Below, piece by piece: positions 32,290 through 42,493 of a stretch of 64,000 bases of DNA. The notes under the pieces were generated by a model. That model did not search any database, was not told the DNA's origin, and worked only from the letters and a program-made list of their open reading frames with translations. Location: NCBI GenBank assembly GCA_030374735.1, contig JASCIV010000045.1:1-64000 (forward strand). The letters run 5' to 3'. Position numbers and translations under genes: made by a program. Positions within the stretch are counted from its first letter, which is position 1; the number at the start of each line of letters is the position of its first letter. Source of the stretch: Gracilaria caudata (lineage: Eukaryota; Rhodophyta; Florideophyceae; Gracilariales; Gracilariaceae).

Positions 32290-34242
32290 TCATGTGACTT
32301 CTGGAACATATTCTTCCGCTTCAAAATGAACACGCTTCGCATCTTGTGATCGCGCCTTCTTCTTTCTTTCGTGATTGGGACCTTCTCTCTTTCGCTTGGT
32401 CTTCGGGGCTTCCCGACCTATTGCGCGCTGAAGGTCTATCCGCAAACGCAACCCAGACCCACGCAATGGTGTCTGCCATGGCCGCAAGAAGCTCTTAAGC
32501 CGCTTGCGATAATCCTCTGCGCTACATTCCACGCCTCCGGTTTCTTCAACGCTATCAAGCAAGTCGAGAAGCATTAACGGGTTGTGCCTCCGGACTATCA
32601 CTGAAGTGTGCTGCTTGTTTTCGCAAAGCGCTGCTTCGGCACCGAAATGCTCGGGACATCGAGCTTCTTCGGCTCCTTCGCAGCATCCACACACTTCAGC
32701 ATAGAAATGGCATGCGTGTCCACACAATGTGCATACAATTCCAGCCCCTGGACCGTACTCCGGACCTACCTGGCACTTCTCAACGACCGCATTGATATCC
32801 GTGATCATTTTGATCCGGAGGTTTGCCTTTTTCGCGTGTTCCGTTATCATCTTTTCTCCTTCACAGATAACACGTCCCAGCTCCTTGGCGACTATTGCAG
32901 CATGCCTTCGCATCCGTTGTGGCAGGTCTCCTTCACGGGCACGAGGAAGCAATGACGACTGTATTGCTTTGGCCTCATGGTACAGGAGGTATTCCCATGG
33001 GATACAAAGCGGCTTCAACACTTTTCTGGCAAACTTTGAAGCCTCTCTTCCAAATGGGAACCACGAGGGATGGGCGAAGTTAACAGCCTCGGCAATATTG
33101 AAACCGCAGTTGAAGCCCGCGTGATATCCCCGTGGTGCCGTTACGACAATCGATCTTGGTCGATGAGTAACGCGGTAGACAGGTACGCCGTGACGTACGA
33201 CTTCCTTTGGATCGAACATCGTTGTTTTGTTCATTAGTAACGCCTGACCCGAAACTTCCTCGTTCGCAATCGTTGGCGAAAATACATTCGCGGCCGCATA
33301 TTCTTCAAACTTGGATGCGTGTTGCGGGGGGACAGCATACCAGATCTTCTCGGCACTTCCTTCATGCAAATACGATATAGAATTCAAGAAGCCATCCTCT
33401 GTGTGCCAGCAAAAACGGGTAAAAAGTTGACCGACGTAGTACATAGAGTGGTTGATGCCCGGCATCTTGGGAAGATGTCTCAAGAGGCTGTCATCATTGA
33501 CATTGCCAATGTGACGACTCGCGATGGGAGAAGCGTGCTCCTTGCGTATCCGAGCGAACTGAGGCTCTGCTCTCGTTGTCTTGCTTGACTCGTTATTTAC
33601 GTGTTTGCTTCGATTGCCATACCATTCCGCATATGACATGTCTTGAGTGTCGAATGCTCCTTCTGCCTCGACATCCACTCCATAGTCAACGCTGATTGGT
33701 TTACCGTGCAGGCCGTTGCGCATGGAATACCAAAATATCTCTTCAAGACACTTCACGTCTTTCATCCATGCATCATCAGTACTGCTCCTTCGAGAGCGCC
33801 ACTGTTTATCGGCGCACAGCTTGCGGTGTAGGTCGCTAAGGTTCATCTCCGCCCTCTTCTTGAACGCTTGCAGAGATATTGGGGATTCGGAAAACCTGAA
33901 GGTAATAGGTTTGGTTAAGCGCCCGTTTTCGTCTTGGTTAACTTCGTTAGTCTGCGAGGCGCGCCCTCGACGCTTGTTTTGGTGCTGGGGCATTGTCGAC
34001 AGGTTGCGAGCAAAGAGCGGATCGACAAACGGAGCTTCTGGCAGAAGTTGTGTGCGCACGAAAAATCGAGAAGACGGACGCATTCGCAAAGGAGGGGGAC
34101 ACCATTCCGCAGGGGGTTCAATCAGCACAGCTCCGTAGAGCAAGGCCATATCCGATGCTCGCGCTGTGAGCTCTGCGAAGTTGCGCATGTCTTCCATGGT
34201 GGGACGGATTGTTGGTGCGTCTTGAATGGTAGGGTTCTCCAT
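32290..34242 (-). CDS. JmjN/JmjC/C5HC2 histone lysine demethylase (KDM5-like)
   Basis: The upstream open frame starts at TTG; the first ATG, at 34242, gives 650 residues. JmjN comes first (APTIRPTMEDMRNF..GAVLIEPPAEW). The JmjC core runs GINHSMYYVGQLFTRFCWHTEDGF with the Fe ligands H-x-E, IWYAVPP, and the distal His in TAPRGYHAGFNCGFN. A C5HC2 zinc finger (CTLCGHACHFYAEVCGCC..CPEH) follows, then a basic C-terminus (KTKRKREGPNHERKKKARS) that should act as a nuclear signal. JmjN+JmjC+C5HC2 is the KDM5/JMJ14 layout, usually H3K4 demethylation. ARID and PHD domains are absent, as in the plant JMJ14 group. Confidence 0.9.
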   Translation of the reverse strand: MENPTIQDAPTIRPTMEDMRNFAELTARASDMALLYGAVLIEPPAEWCPPPLRMRPSSRFFVRTQLLPEAPFVDPLFARNLSTMPQHQNKRRGRASQTNEVNQDENGRLTKPITFRFSESPISLQAFKKRAEMNLSDLHRKLCADKQWRSRRSSTDDAWMKDVKCLEEIFWYSMRNGLHGKPISVDYGVDVEAEGAFDTQDMSYAEWYGNRSKHVNNESSKTTRAEPQFARIRKEHASPIASRHIGNVNDDSLLRHLPKMPGINHSMYYVGQLFTRFCWHTEDGFLNSISYLHEGSAEKIWYAVPPQHASKFEEYAAANVFSPTIANEEVSGQALLMNKTTMFDPKEVVRHGVPVYRVTHRPRSIVVTAPRGYHAGFNCGFNIAEAVNFAHPSWFPFGREASKFARKVLKPLCIPWEYLLYHEAKAIQSSLLPRAREGDLPQRMRRHAAIVAKELGRVICEGEKMITEHAKKANLRIKMITDINAVVEKCQVGPEYGPGAGIVCTLCGHACHFYAEVCGCCEGAEEARCPEHFGAEAALCENKQHTSVIVRRHNPLMLLDLLDSVEETGGVECSAEDYRKRLKSFLRPWQTPLRGSGLRLRIDLQRAIGREAPKTKRKREGPNHERKKKARSQDAKRVHFEAEEYVPEVT

Positions 34243-34717
34243 GGAAGTAGGCGGGGTGAAGAGAGAGTGGGATGTAACGGTGGTGTTTGGACAAAGAGCT
34301 GGGGGCGGAGGGGGGGGGAGCAGCAGAAGAGGACCAGAACGTTGGGGCGGACGAGGAGGGTATGTTCGCAAGGGAATGATGCCGCTACAAGATGGACGGA
34401 TGAGCAGGTAATCGAAAACTGGGCCTATGGCAGTTTCCAGCGAGTGATCCGCGAGGCGCGCCCGCTCTTCGTGGCGATTAGCAGTTCGTCGGCGCCAAAC
34501 TCAGCGGCCTTTTGTCTAAAACATTGCACTTTTAGAAAATTTTCGCTTTTCGAGTCCAGGGGATTGTTCGGCACGAACAGCCACGCGTGTCGGTTCGCTG
34601 CATCTCAAATCTGCCGCTGACCATATCTACAGATGTATCTGTCAAACTCCACCCGCACATGTGCCACCAAGCTGTTCGACTCCCTCGCAGCACACTCTTC
34701 TTCCCCGCCTCAAAACC
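34243..34717. promoter_or_regulatory. Divergent 5' region upstream of the JmjC gene
   Basis: 475 bp between two divergent ATGs. Includes a G-rich run (ggcggagggggggg near 34308) complementary to a possible CT-rich leader. Confidence 0.4.
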
Positions 34718-35044
34718 ATGGCCGAACAGCTTAGCGTACCCCCCAAAGCCCTATCACAAGTACACCTGCTCCCAGCCCGCGGCCCTGCCCTTCCGCCTCC
34801 GAACTACGATGAACTACGTCGTCTGACCTGCTTGGCCGGTTGGAATTTGCAGATGTTACAATCTCCGATTCATCGTGACAGGAAATGCCCCATGTTGCCT
34901 TCTTTCGTTCCAAAGGCCGTTCCGCAAGGATTGACCGTCAGCTCCCCGCAACATTTTAATCTTAGCTCTCCGCTCTTCCACTCTGACACCACCAACACTG
35001 ATGGTCAACAGAAGGCTCGTTGTCCTTATCATCATCCGCAGTGA
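34718..35044 (+). CDS. Small hypothetical protein (108 residues)
   Basis: Not recognised. It starts at an ATG in a strong context (aaaaccATGG). The product begins MAEQLSVPPKALSQVHLLPA and continues with PPPNYDELRRLTCLAGWNLQ and a Ser/Pro-rich tail ending in CPYHHPQ. It has no signal peptide, membrane helix or known motif. It is divergent from the JmjC gene. The frame extends upstream to 34661 without an ATG. Plausible but unproven. Confidence 0.42.
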   Translation: MAEQLSVPPKALSQVHLLPARGPALPPPNYDELRRLTCLAGWNLQMLQSPIHRDRKCPMLPSFVPKAVPQGLTVSSPQHFNLSSPLFHSDTTNTDGQQKARCPYHHPQ

Positions 35045-35435
35045 GAGTTTGCGTGTTCTGCGTTCCTCTTGTGCTTTCTTTGCATGGTTGAAATTGTATT
35101 GGAGAATGCGTTTTGCTTGCTTGTTGTATTTGCTTGGAGAAATGCTATGTTTGCGTGAAGAATTGGGTCCGGACTGATACTTTCTCCGCTTCTCAAGTTC
35201 ATCTCATTAGAAAACGATTCCCCCTTGCGTGTGCTGTCGTTGGGAAAGGGTTGTGCGTTCGCACACAAAGTTATACACATAATGCTTATTCAAATCTATG
35301 GGCTAAGGAGCCAGTTAGGGCTTTACAAAAGGTCACACATATACGGTGTGTAACATAGCCAGTCATCGCCAAGATCATATTGAATGAAATCGAACCACCG
35401 GTTTCAGCCCACCAGTAAAAGTGTCACTTAGTAGC
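35045..35435. other. Intergenic, 0.39 kb
   Basis: Convergent 3' flanks. Nothing recognised. Confidence 0.5.
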
Positions 35436-36198
35436 TCAGAGTTCACCACAGTCAGAAATCACAACCTCCTTCGCAGGTCTGTCGCGGCTGTTTGTTGGTT
35501 GCTTTTCGATTGTTTTCACAACATCCATGCCGTTAACCACCTGCCCGAAAACCACGTGCTTACCATCCAGCCATGGGCACGGTACAGTTGTAATAAAGAA
35601 CTGCGACCCATTCGTGTTAGGCCCCGCGTTGGCCATAGAGAGCAATCCTGGCACAGAGTGAGGAATCAGAAAGGCTTCATCGTCAAAACGATCACCGTAA
35701 ATTGATTTCCCTCCCGTACCATCACCTCTAGTGAAATCACCACCCTGTCACAACACAGAAGTGCATCAAACAATACTCATAGTCAGCAATCTCAGCATCA
35801 CGCTCAGAACAACTTCGATGAATCGCACTCAGATGCGGACATACCTGTAGCATAAACTCGTTAATCACGCGGTGAAAAGCGCATCCCTTGTAGCCAAAGC
35901 CCTTCTCACCAGTACATAATGCACGAAAGTTTTCAACAGTCTTCGGAACCTGTTCGCCAAACAGAGCGAATTCGATTCGTCCTTCCTTCTTGCCGTCAAT
36001 TTCGACGTCAAAATAAACCTTGTTCGTGACGGCAGGGGCTTTGGCAGCCATTGACGTCACATGACGTCTTAGAGTTGGCAATCTTGCTGTTGAGCGCATG
36101 GTGCGCTGAGGCACGAACGTGCTGCGAAATGCGCATCGAGCGGCTTGTGCGGTTGAACTTGAAGCGATACGAAAAGCGGAGGAAACAAATGCTGCCAT
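35436..36198 (-). CDS. Cyclophilin-type peptidyl-prolyl isomerase, organelle-targeted, 2 exons
   Basis: Exon 1 is 36198-35845 (118 codons), exon 2 is 35744-35436, with a 100-bp phase-0 intron (GTATGT..CAG). The 220-residue protein has a ~58-residue leader rich in Ala/Ser/Arg ([15 protein letters not shown]..) and a full cyclophilin domain: [41 protein letters not shown] then [12 protein letters not shown] across the splice junction, [16 protein letters not shown] and [11 protein letters not shown]. The catalytic Arg (FHR) and the cyclosporin-binding Trp are kept. It catalyses proline cis/trans isomerisation in protein folding. Plastid or mitochondrion cannot be decided. Confidence 0.93.
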
Positions 36199-36774
36199 AG
36201 TGGGTGGTATATCTTGGGTTAGTGCTGATATAGATCGTGTAGTTGTTGGGGTTTGCGGGTTCGAGGATGAGTTACGATTCTTTTGATGATGGTAGACGGC
36301 GTTGATCGCAGCGGGTAAGATAACTCAGATCTCGATCCCCCAGAACCCATCCGCACATACAGGAAGCTCCTGTCAGGAACAGTACACGTATCTGCAAGGT
36401 GCCGTCAGCCACACTCACTTCCACATTTCTTACGTCTTCTGGGCTTACAACGTGCACACGGAGGGGTTGCCCATGTCAACGTCTTCACTCCGTGCCGTGT
36501 ATATGCACGAATGGTAAGAGGGATACCGTCGTAAACTGCTCCTCTTCAGCACACTCGATAGTGTGCATCCTTTGACGACGAATGCGTCCCTTGCTGCTCC
36601 CAAGTTGGTGTCACAGCCCTCGTTTGTTCGAATCTTGACTTCATTTCGCAAGCACGCGCGTGCGGTCTGTTCAGCAGAGTAGTTATCGAATGCTGATCAT
36701 CTGAACAGTTCGTTTCCTCGGCCTTCGGTTTGGCCGTGCAGAAATGAATGGTAATCCACGCTGACCATAATATT
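36199..36774. promoter_or_regulatory. Divergent 5' region between cyclophilin and THG1
   Basis: 576 bp. Nothing specific recognised. Confidence 0.4.
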
Positions 36775-37647
36775 ATGGCATGTTCCCGTTTTGAGTACGT
36801 CAAATACTTTGAGAATCACCACCGTCTTCTGCCCGGTTGCTGGGCTGTCATTCGACTGGATGGTCGATGCTTCACTTCCTTCGCGAAAAAGCATTCGTTC
36901 CGGAAACCAAATGATGAGAGAGCTTTGCATCTTATGAACGTGGCGGCCACATCAGTTGTGAAGGCTTTCGATAACCACCTTGTATTGGCGTACGGGCAGA
37001 GTGATGAATACAGCTTTGTCATGAAGCGGGAGTCTAATTTGTTCTCCAGACGAGAAAGCAAAATTCTCTCAACTGTTGTTTCGATGTTTACATCGGCCTA
37101 TGTCTTTAACTGGAAGCAGTATATGGAGATTGATCTGAAAGAACCGCCTTCATTTGACTGCCGAATTGTTTTGTATCCTACCACGAAGCATTTGCGAGAT
37201 TATTTATCATGGCGGCAGGCGGACGTACATGTTAACAACCTTTTCAATACTGCTTTTTGGGCACTCGTAAATCAAGGCGGTAATTCGCTCCAAGAAGCAG
37301 AAAAAGCACTGCAGGGCACCAATGCAAAGGAGAAGAATGAGATGCTATTCTCTCAATTCAATATAAACTACAACAAAGAGCCGGAAATGTTTCGTAAAGG
37401 GTCGGTGATTTTGAGAACACCATCTGGTGATCAAGAAATACTGCAGAAGAGAAGACGTTTAGAGGCAAATTCAAAAGAAGACCAACATTCGTGTGATGCT
37501 ATTTGTGTGAAGACGAAACAATCTGAAGCCTTGGAGGCAGGTATTGACATATTACATGTCGATATTATCAAGGATGATTTCTGGGGGAAGTACCCGAACT
37601 TATTATGCCCTGGCGACGAAAATCCGCCAAGAATACGCAAGACTTGA
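36775..37647 (+). CDS. THG1: tRNA-His guanylyltransferase
   Basis: Thg1 adds G-1 to the 5' end of tRNA-His by 3'-to-5' polymerisation. The 290-residue protein begins MACSRFEYVKYFE (ATG at 36775, as in homologues; another ATG lies nine codons upstream at 36748). Metal-binding Asps are in VIRLDGRCFTSFAKKH and YGQSDEYSFVM. Further conserved blocks are FDCRIVLYPTTKHLRDYLSWRQADVHVNNLFNT, where the H-x-N-N-L signature is clear, and FNINYNKEPEMFRKG. The C-terminus ends DIIKDDFWGKYPNLL.. as in eukaryotic Thg1. No introns. Confidence 0.95.
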   Translation: MACSRFEYVKYFENHHRLLPGCWAVIRLDGRCFTSFAKKHSFRKPNDERALHLMNVAATSVVKAFDNHLVLAYGQSDEYSFVMKRESNLFSRRESKILSTVVSMFTSAYVFNWKQYMEIDLKEPPSFDCRIVLYPTTKHLRDYLSWRQADVHVNNLFNTAFWALVNQGGNSLQEAEKALQGTNAKEKNEMLFSQFNINYNKEPEMFRKGSVILRTPSGDQEILQKRRRLEANSKEDQHSCDAICVKTKQSEALEAGIDILHVDIIKDDFWGKYPNLLCPGDENPPRIRKT

Positions 37648-38018
37648 AAGTATCTGGACCGCATCACTGACAAGTTCTAGATGGGAGAGTGGCACTGCGT
37701 AACTGAACACCAGTTCAGTGCTTCTCTCTCTCTCTCTCATTCATATGCCTTACCCATTTTGTCTGGCCAGCGTGTGAAAACTAAACTGGTGATGTACGGC
37801 ATATCTGTGACCCCTATCGCGCTGTATGGGGATACAGGGAGGGGACCAAATGAAACACTTCGTGATGTGCGTTATTAGGTGAACATATTTATTCAAGTTC
37901 GTTCTACACAGCACCTAAATCAACGCTCGTTCTTTCTCTCGTTAACACGCTCTACGATCTTCGAAATACTAGGTCACAAACGTGCTGAGTACAGTCAAAG
38001 TTAGTTTTGGTTGGATAG
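37648..38018. other. Intergenic, 0.37 kb
   Basis: Convergent 3' flanks with a short (ct)n run near 37723-37738. Confidence 0.5.
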
Positions 38019-38796
38019 TTACATAACAAGTCCACCAGAGGGGAGCATGTCGGCGATTCGGTCGGCCCCGTTGTCGAGCATCGAAGTGGTCATGCCAGCG
38101 AAACGGAAGACGGCACGAAGCGGGAGAAGGAGAGAGTGGGCAGTCTTGGTCTCGACGGCGGTGGTGTAAGTGGAGGCCCTGACGCCGTTGACAATGATAT
38201 CACCGTTGACAGTCTGCGGGTTGTAAAGACCACGAGAAACCACAGATTCGATCGCCGAAACGGAAACCAAGCCAGTCTCGGTCTCTACGGAATCACCGAT
38301 ACGAACAGATTCGGCGGCAGCCATCTGGCCGTTGACGTAAAGGTAATGGCCCTTCGTCAAAGTCAAGGACTCACCGGACGCGGTGGTAAGGCGAACAAAT
38401 TTGTACGAGACAGCACCCATTCTGTGAGAGAACATGAAGACCGGGGAGAATTTGCCGGAGGCAACCTTCACACGGTCACCGAGTTCAAGGGCTTCCATGG
38501 TCTTGATAGAGCCATCCTCGAGCTCAACAGTAGCCTCAGCCGGGAAGCAAACAGAACCGTCATTATCCTCTTCAGGGGTGGACGACGGTTCAGATGATTC
38601 GCCAACAAACTCATCAATCTCGTCATCACTGGTGGTTTCGGTGGCGGCAGCTCCAGCCGCGGCAGCTCCACCGGCAGCAGCTCCACCAGCAGCACCAGCG
38701 GCAGCACCGGCACCGAGGCCGGCACCGGAATCTTCCTCAGCTTCCATGGAAGGATACGGTTCTTCCTCGACAGGGACCGGAGTGACAACAACCTCC

Positions 38797-38830
<34 letters not shown>

Positions 38831-39407
38831 TTTTGGCCACACCAATAATGCGGTCATCATGCTGGGCGAAATAAGTACAAGGTGTGGGAGAGCTGCTATC
38901 ATAGACAACCATGTACTTGGCTCCCGGGAACAGAGTGATGAGACCCGGAATGTCGATATCCTTCTCTTCATCAACAAAGACAGCAACAGACTTCGCCGGG
39001 GTGCTAGCTGGTCCGCATTGGCGACCAGTCTTCTCATAACCCAACATGAAGGTGGCGCCTTGGTCCTTGAGCGCTTTGATAATGCCATCAACTGGCTTCA
39101 TTTCAAGAACTTCCTCATGTCCGCTCTCGACGATGGCCTCCTTGGTGACAATCTTGAATTCGCCGTCACCAGAGCAAACTGTTCCATCTTCCACAATCTT
39201 GTTGTGAGGCACAGCGTAAACGCCAGGGGCCTCGTTCTTGAAAGACTTGAATTCAACGGTGGGGGCACATGTTCCCTGCTTCACAAACAAGGAATACTCA
39301 CCCGTAATGTCAGACGGAAGGAACTGACGGGAATTGCGGCCGGTGAGAGCAGCACAAGCACTCGCAATGAGTGCGGCGAAGCAGATAATGGACTTAATGG
39401 CGACCAT
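38019..39407 (-). CDS. Secreted Hint-domain (hedgehog/intein-type) protein
   Basis: The 462-residue single-exon protein starts with a signal peptide (MVAIKSIICFAALIASACAA). An N-terminal domain with about seven Cys (to about 190) is followed by a PAPAPAPAPA linker (194-204), an acidic stretch and a Gly/Ala-rich linker (228-255). The C-terminal Hint module begins at Cys287 (V-C-F-P-A-E-A-T-V-E-L-E-D-G) and contains E-A-L-E-L-G-D-R-V and the T-K-G-H-Y-L motif, with His354 as the likely catalytic His. Hint modules break the peptide bond before the Cys through a thioester, which would free the secreted N-terminal part. Strong C-ending codon preference suggests high expression. There is no hedge domain. 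Confidence 0.88.
38795..38832. repeat. 6-bp coding repeat (ggagca)n
   Basis: Tandem ggagcaggagca units encode the Pro-Ala linker of the Hint protein on the minus strand. Confidence 0.7.
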
Positions 39408-41429
39408 CTTGTCTTTCCAATTGATGAGAGCGTTACCGGAAGGAGAAATTCATGGGGAGTAAGGACAGATCTTTAAATAATTGTGTGGTACTACTACTGA
39501 AAGCTTCATTTCGCAATCGATGTCATGATATTGAAGTCCAGTCCCTACCGACTCCCTTCGTTTGCGGTCCCAAGGGGCCAAATATGTGAAAGGTGTGAGA
39601 AGCGTCAGAAGTGGCACACAGCACATGCTGACGTGTGTGCGTTCTGAAGTACCATGTGTGACAAGGAGAAGGAGGAAATCCGTGGCGTTCTCAAAGTGAC
39701 TAACACGCATGAGGCACGGTTCAGCTTTTGAATTCGACCCTGAAGTTCTTCGTATGCTCGGGCCTATCGGAGCTGAGTTCAGAACAGCGTCTCTTTCGAT
39801 GGCAGGTCTTGTTTTGAAACAGCTGTAAGACTGCTGTTAACAGCGGCTTCGTTCCCCTTGTTTCGCAGACCCGAAAGCGCCTTGGCCAATGGACTTTGTT
39901 TTATTCATTCGGCGTAGCAAACAATGTCCATCTACATGCTCCTCGTACGGGTCTGCTTCCGTATGTAAGCTGCACGAAGCACAGGGAATGTTGTCTAGAA
40001 TTTTTGCTGTGTTTCGATCGTGAATAACTGTGTCGGTAACGTTGGCTAGGTCAATTGGTAATACTCATAATGTATGTAGCACAGAAGCCCAAACGACCCT
40101 TCAGCGACAATGCCTGTTCTTGGAAGTCTTTTTATTCGAAAAGTTCATCCTTATGGCTGCTGCCTAGAGCGAAGATATTCAGTCGTTGCACTGGGTTGTG
40201 AAAGGTATTCCCTCGCTCTTGTTGACAAACGGCGAGGCCGCTCGTGAACGCTATTAAATATTTAGTTACTGGTGCAAGCCATTGGATTTTCTGCTCATCG
40301 GCGGGAAATGGCTATGATAATTGCTTACATTTATTGCCCAAGAGCCTCAACTGTTCCTTTTTTTGTGACGGTTGTACATATGTAGTAGATTTTAGTTCGT
40401 TCTTATCTTCTGTTCCGAGTGTCTTTGATAGCTCAGAGAAGTTGTCACATTTGTTTTTCGCACGAAACGCTCTTTCTTCAATGCTCCGTCTCAAGTCAAA
40501 CGAAGATCCTGATCTAAAGCTTATCAATTGTATCCTAATGAGACCTACGGAGTACCCATATCACGCTACGAAAATATTTATACTTCTAAGCCGCACTAGT
40601 TAAACCGCGAAGTAACTCTGGGTATGGACGCATAACCAAAACAATGTGACCAGCAGTCATTATCATTACTGCAGTAATGATGATCGCGTTTGTGTAGTGG
40701 TCTAAAGCGAGTGAAAGCGAAAGGTCAATCTGTCATTCAAATGAGATGCTGTCCGTGGACAAGACCATTCTGATAGATGTTCTGAAGATTCCAACGTATT
40801 CGAAAGAATCCTTACGCCCTCGAAACCATCATGAATCCGCTGGCGGTTGGCTACTCTTTTTTGGTGGTGTAACGTAAACCGCTACCTATGCTTGGCTTTC
40901 GTCTGCTTTGTTTGCATTACCTTCGGGCCATGTTTGCGCCACAGATACAATGCAGTACTCTATGACATACTGGCCAACCCTGTCTTGTGCTGTTGCCGTG
41001 CCAAGGGCCGGTGGATTACGCAGGGACCGAGCCGTGTGAAGTTACAACGCAATGCCCGGGTTTGAAAACTTGACTTCTCGTGTCTACAACCTGGAGGAAC
41101 AAGAGCCCTTGTTCAAGATAGGTTCATGCGTTACAGTGACACATATCTCTGGGTTTCCAAATTCGAACGGGGGGTTATTTGAGTGGAACAAACTGTTCGA
41201 CGGTGACGTTGAGTCGACGCGGTTAGTTTTCGGATACAAAGAATCAAATTTGTAAGGTGAGTTTTGTTCTATAAGGAGATACGGCGAAAGACGGTGGTAG
41301 CTGTGACAGTGGGGTACAAATGAGGTCGTTTCGCGCAATTGTGTGCTAAGATAGTCGAGCTGAGGCGTGCTTGAGTACGGGTAGCATGACATTTAAGGCA
41401 GATTACAGAGATGCAGACATAGCTCCTGT
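39408..41429. other. Intergenic, 2.0 kb, with a palindrome and possible gene remnant
   Basis: No supported gene. A frame around 40880-41048 reads like a cysteine-rich membrane segment (LAFVCFVCITFGPCLRHRYN) but has no ATG of its own. A 67-codon ATG frame at 41052-41255 follows. A 20-bp perfect palindrome lies at 40662-40681. The 5' flank of the Hint gene is 39408-39710. Confidence 0.45.
40662..40681. repeat. 20-bp perfect palindrome
   Basis: atcattactgcagtaatgat reads the same on both strands and is centred on ctgcag. Confidence 0.8.
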
Positions 41430-41870
41430 TTACATCTTGCGACCCTCAACCAAGACAATATGATATCCTGCACTGCTCTTAAACGGAGTAGTGACCTCTC
41501 CAGGTGGAGTGTTAAATGCCTTTTCTTCGAAGGCACCAACCATCTTTCCTCGCGGGAACCAACCCAAGTTACCTCCAGAGTTTGCTGAAGAGCATTCGCT
41601 GTATTTCTTCGCAATCTCCCCAAACTTGGCCGGAGGAATCTTGCCAGGATATTTTTCCTTTAACTCGTTGTAGGCCTCGTCAATCTTTCCGTATTTCTCG
41701 CAAAGGATGTGACGAGCTTTAACATAATTGCAGTTCTTCATGTCGTCTTTTCCGCCCTTGCCGCCCTTTCCTCCCTTTCCTCCCTTGTTTGCATTGCTTG
41801 GACCGGCCTGCCCCTTTCCTTTTCCTCCACCTGCGCTCGAGCTGGCTCCCTTGCCTCCTTTCTTTCCCAT
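41430..41870 (-). CDS. PIN4: Parvulin-type peptidyl-prolyl isomerase, PIN4/Par14-like
   Basis: The first ATG, at 41870, gives 146 residues. The N-terminal 45 are Gly/Lys-rich (MGKKGGKGASSSAGGGKGKG) like the basic tail of human Par14. The parvulin domain has KARHILCEKYGKI, YSECSSANSGGNLGWFPRG, MVGAFEEKAF and GYHIVLVEGRKM. There is no WW domain and no phospho-Ser binding loop, so it fits PIN4/Par14 rather than Pin1. Par14 works in ribosome biogenesis and binds DNA through its basic tail. Divergent, across 623 bp, from NDUFS2. Confidence 0.93.
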   Translation of the reverse strand: MGKKGGKGASSSAGGGKGKGQAGPSNANKGGKGGKGGKGGKDDMKNCNYVKARHILCEKYGKIDEAYNELKEKYPGKIPPAKFGEIAKKYSECSSANSGGNLGWFPRGKMVGAFEEKAFNTPPGEVTTPFKSSAGYHIVLVEGRKM

Positions 41871-42493
41871 ATTGTCTTCTGTTGTTTCCAGAGGAACGAC
41901 AAACGCCGAGCGTGTGGTAAGGTCGTTCGGCACGAACTATGCGGCGTGCATAAGGGCCCACAAAAAAACCTTTGTTACAGACTACAGAGAGCAGAACGTC
42001 GTAAATTGGTCTGCCGACTGAGCAGTCTCGCTGGAATACTTCTACCCTTGTACACAGGTTACACAAAGAGTCTTAATGCTGAAGCAACGGCTTTCATATG
42101 CCAGAAAATGCCCAAACAGATAAGCGCTGTCCTGACATGAGGTTGTGTCGGACTGACGAAAGTTTACGTGTAGTTTCAAAAAGCCTGGTAAGGCTCCTCA
42201 CCCTACAAGCATACATCCAAAGGTTTACAGTGAGACTGTAAGTAAAGTTTGGGCATGCTTTTTGGTTGTGGCGCATGGTAGCGCAACAATTGGATGCGCC
42301 ATTGCCCCGCAATTCGCATCGGCGCCAGCACCATCCATACATCGCATCACGTCAGCATTTGCAAGGCTGTCTCCGAGGACGATACAAACAGCCGTTTCAT
42401 CTCACTTCCGTCTGACCTCATCCCCCATCATCCGAAAAGAAAGATTTGTCAATCGTTCCGTCTTCCCTGTTGCGCAGTTCAGCGATCCTCATC
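41871..42493. promoter_or_regulatory. Divergent 5' region between PIN4 and NDUFS2
   Basis: 623 bp with no specific element recognised. The last ~100 bases are pyrimidine-rich, as a 5' leader would be. Confidence 0.4.

Noticed and set aside
40244..40603. 119-codon frame
   Set aside because: Starts with GTG, has no usable upstream ATG, and its composition is like AT-rich non-coding DNA.
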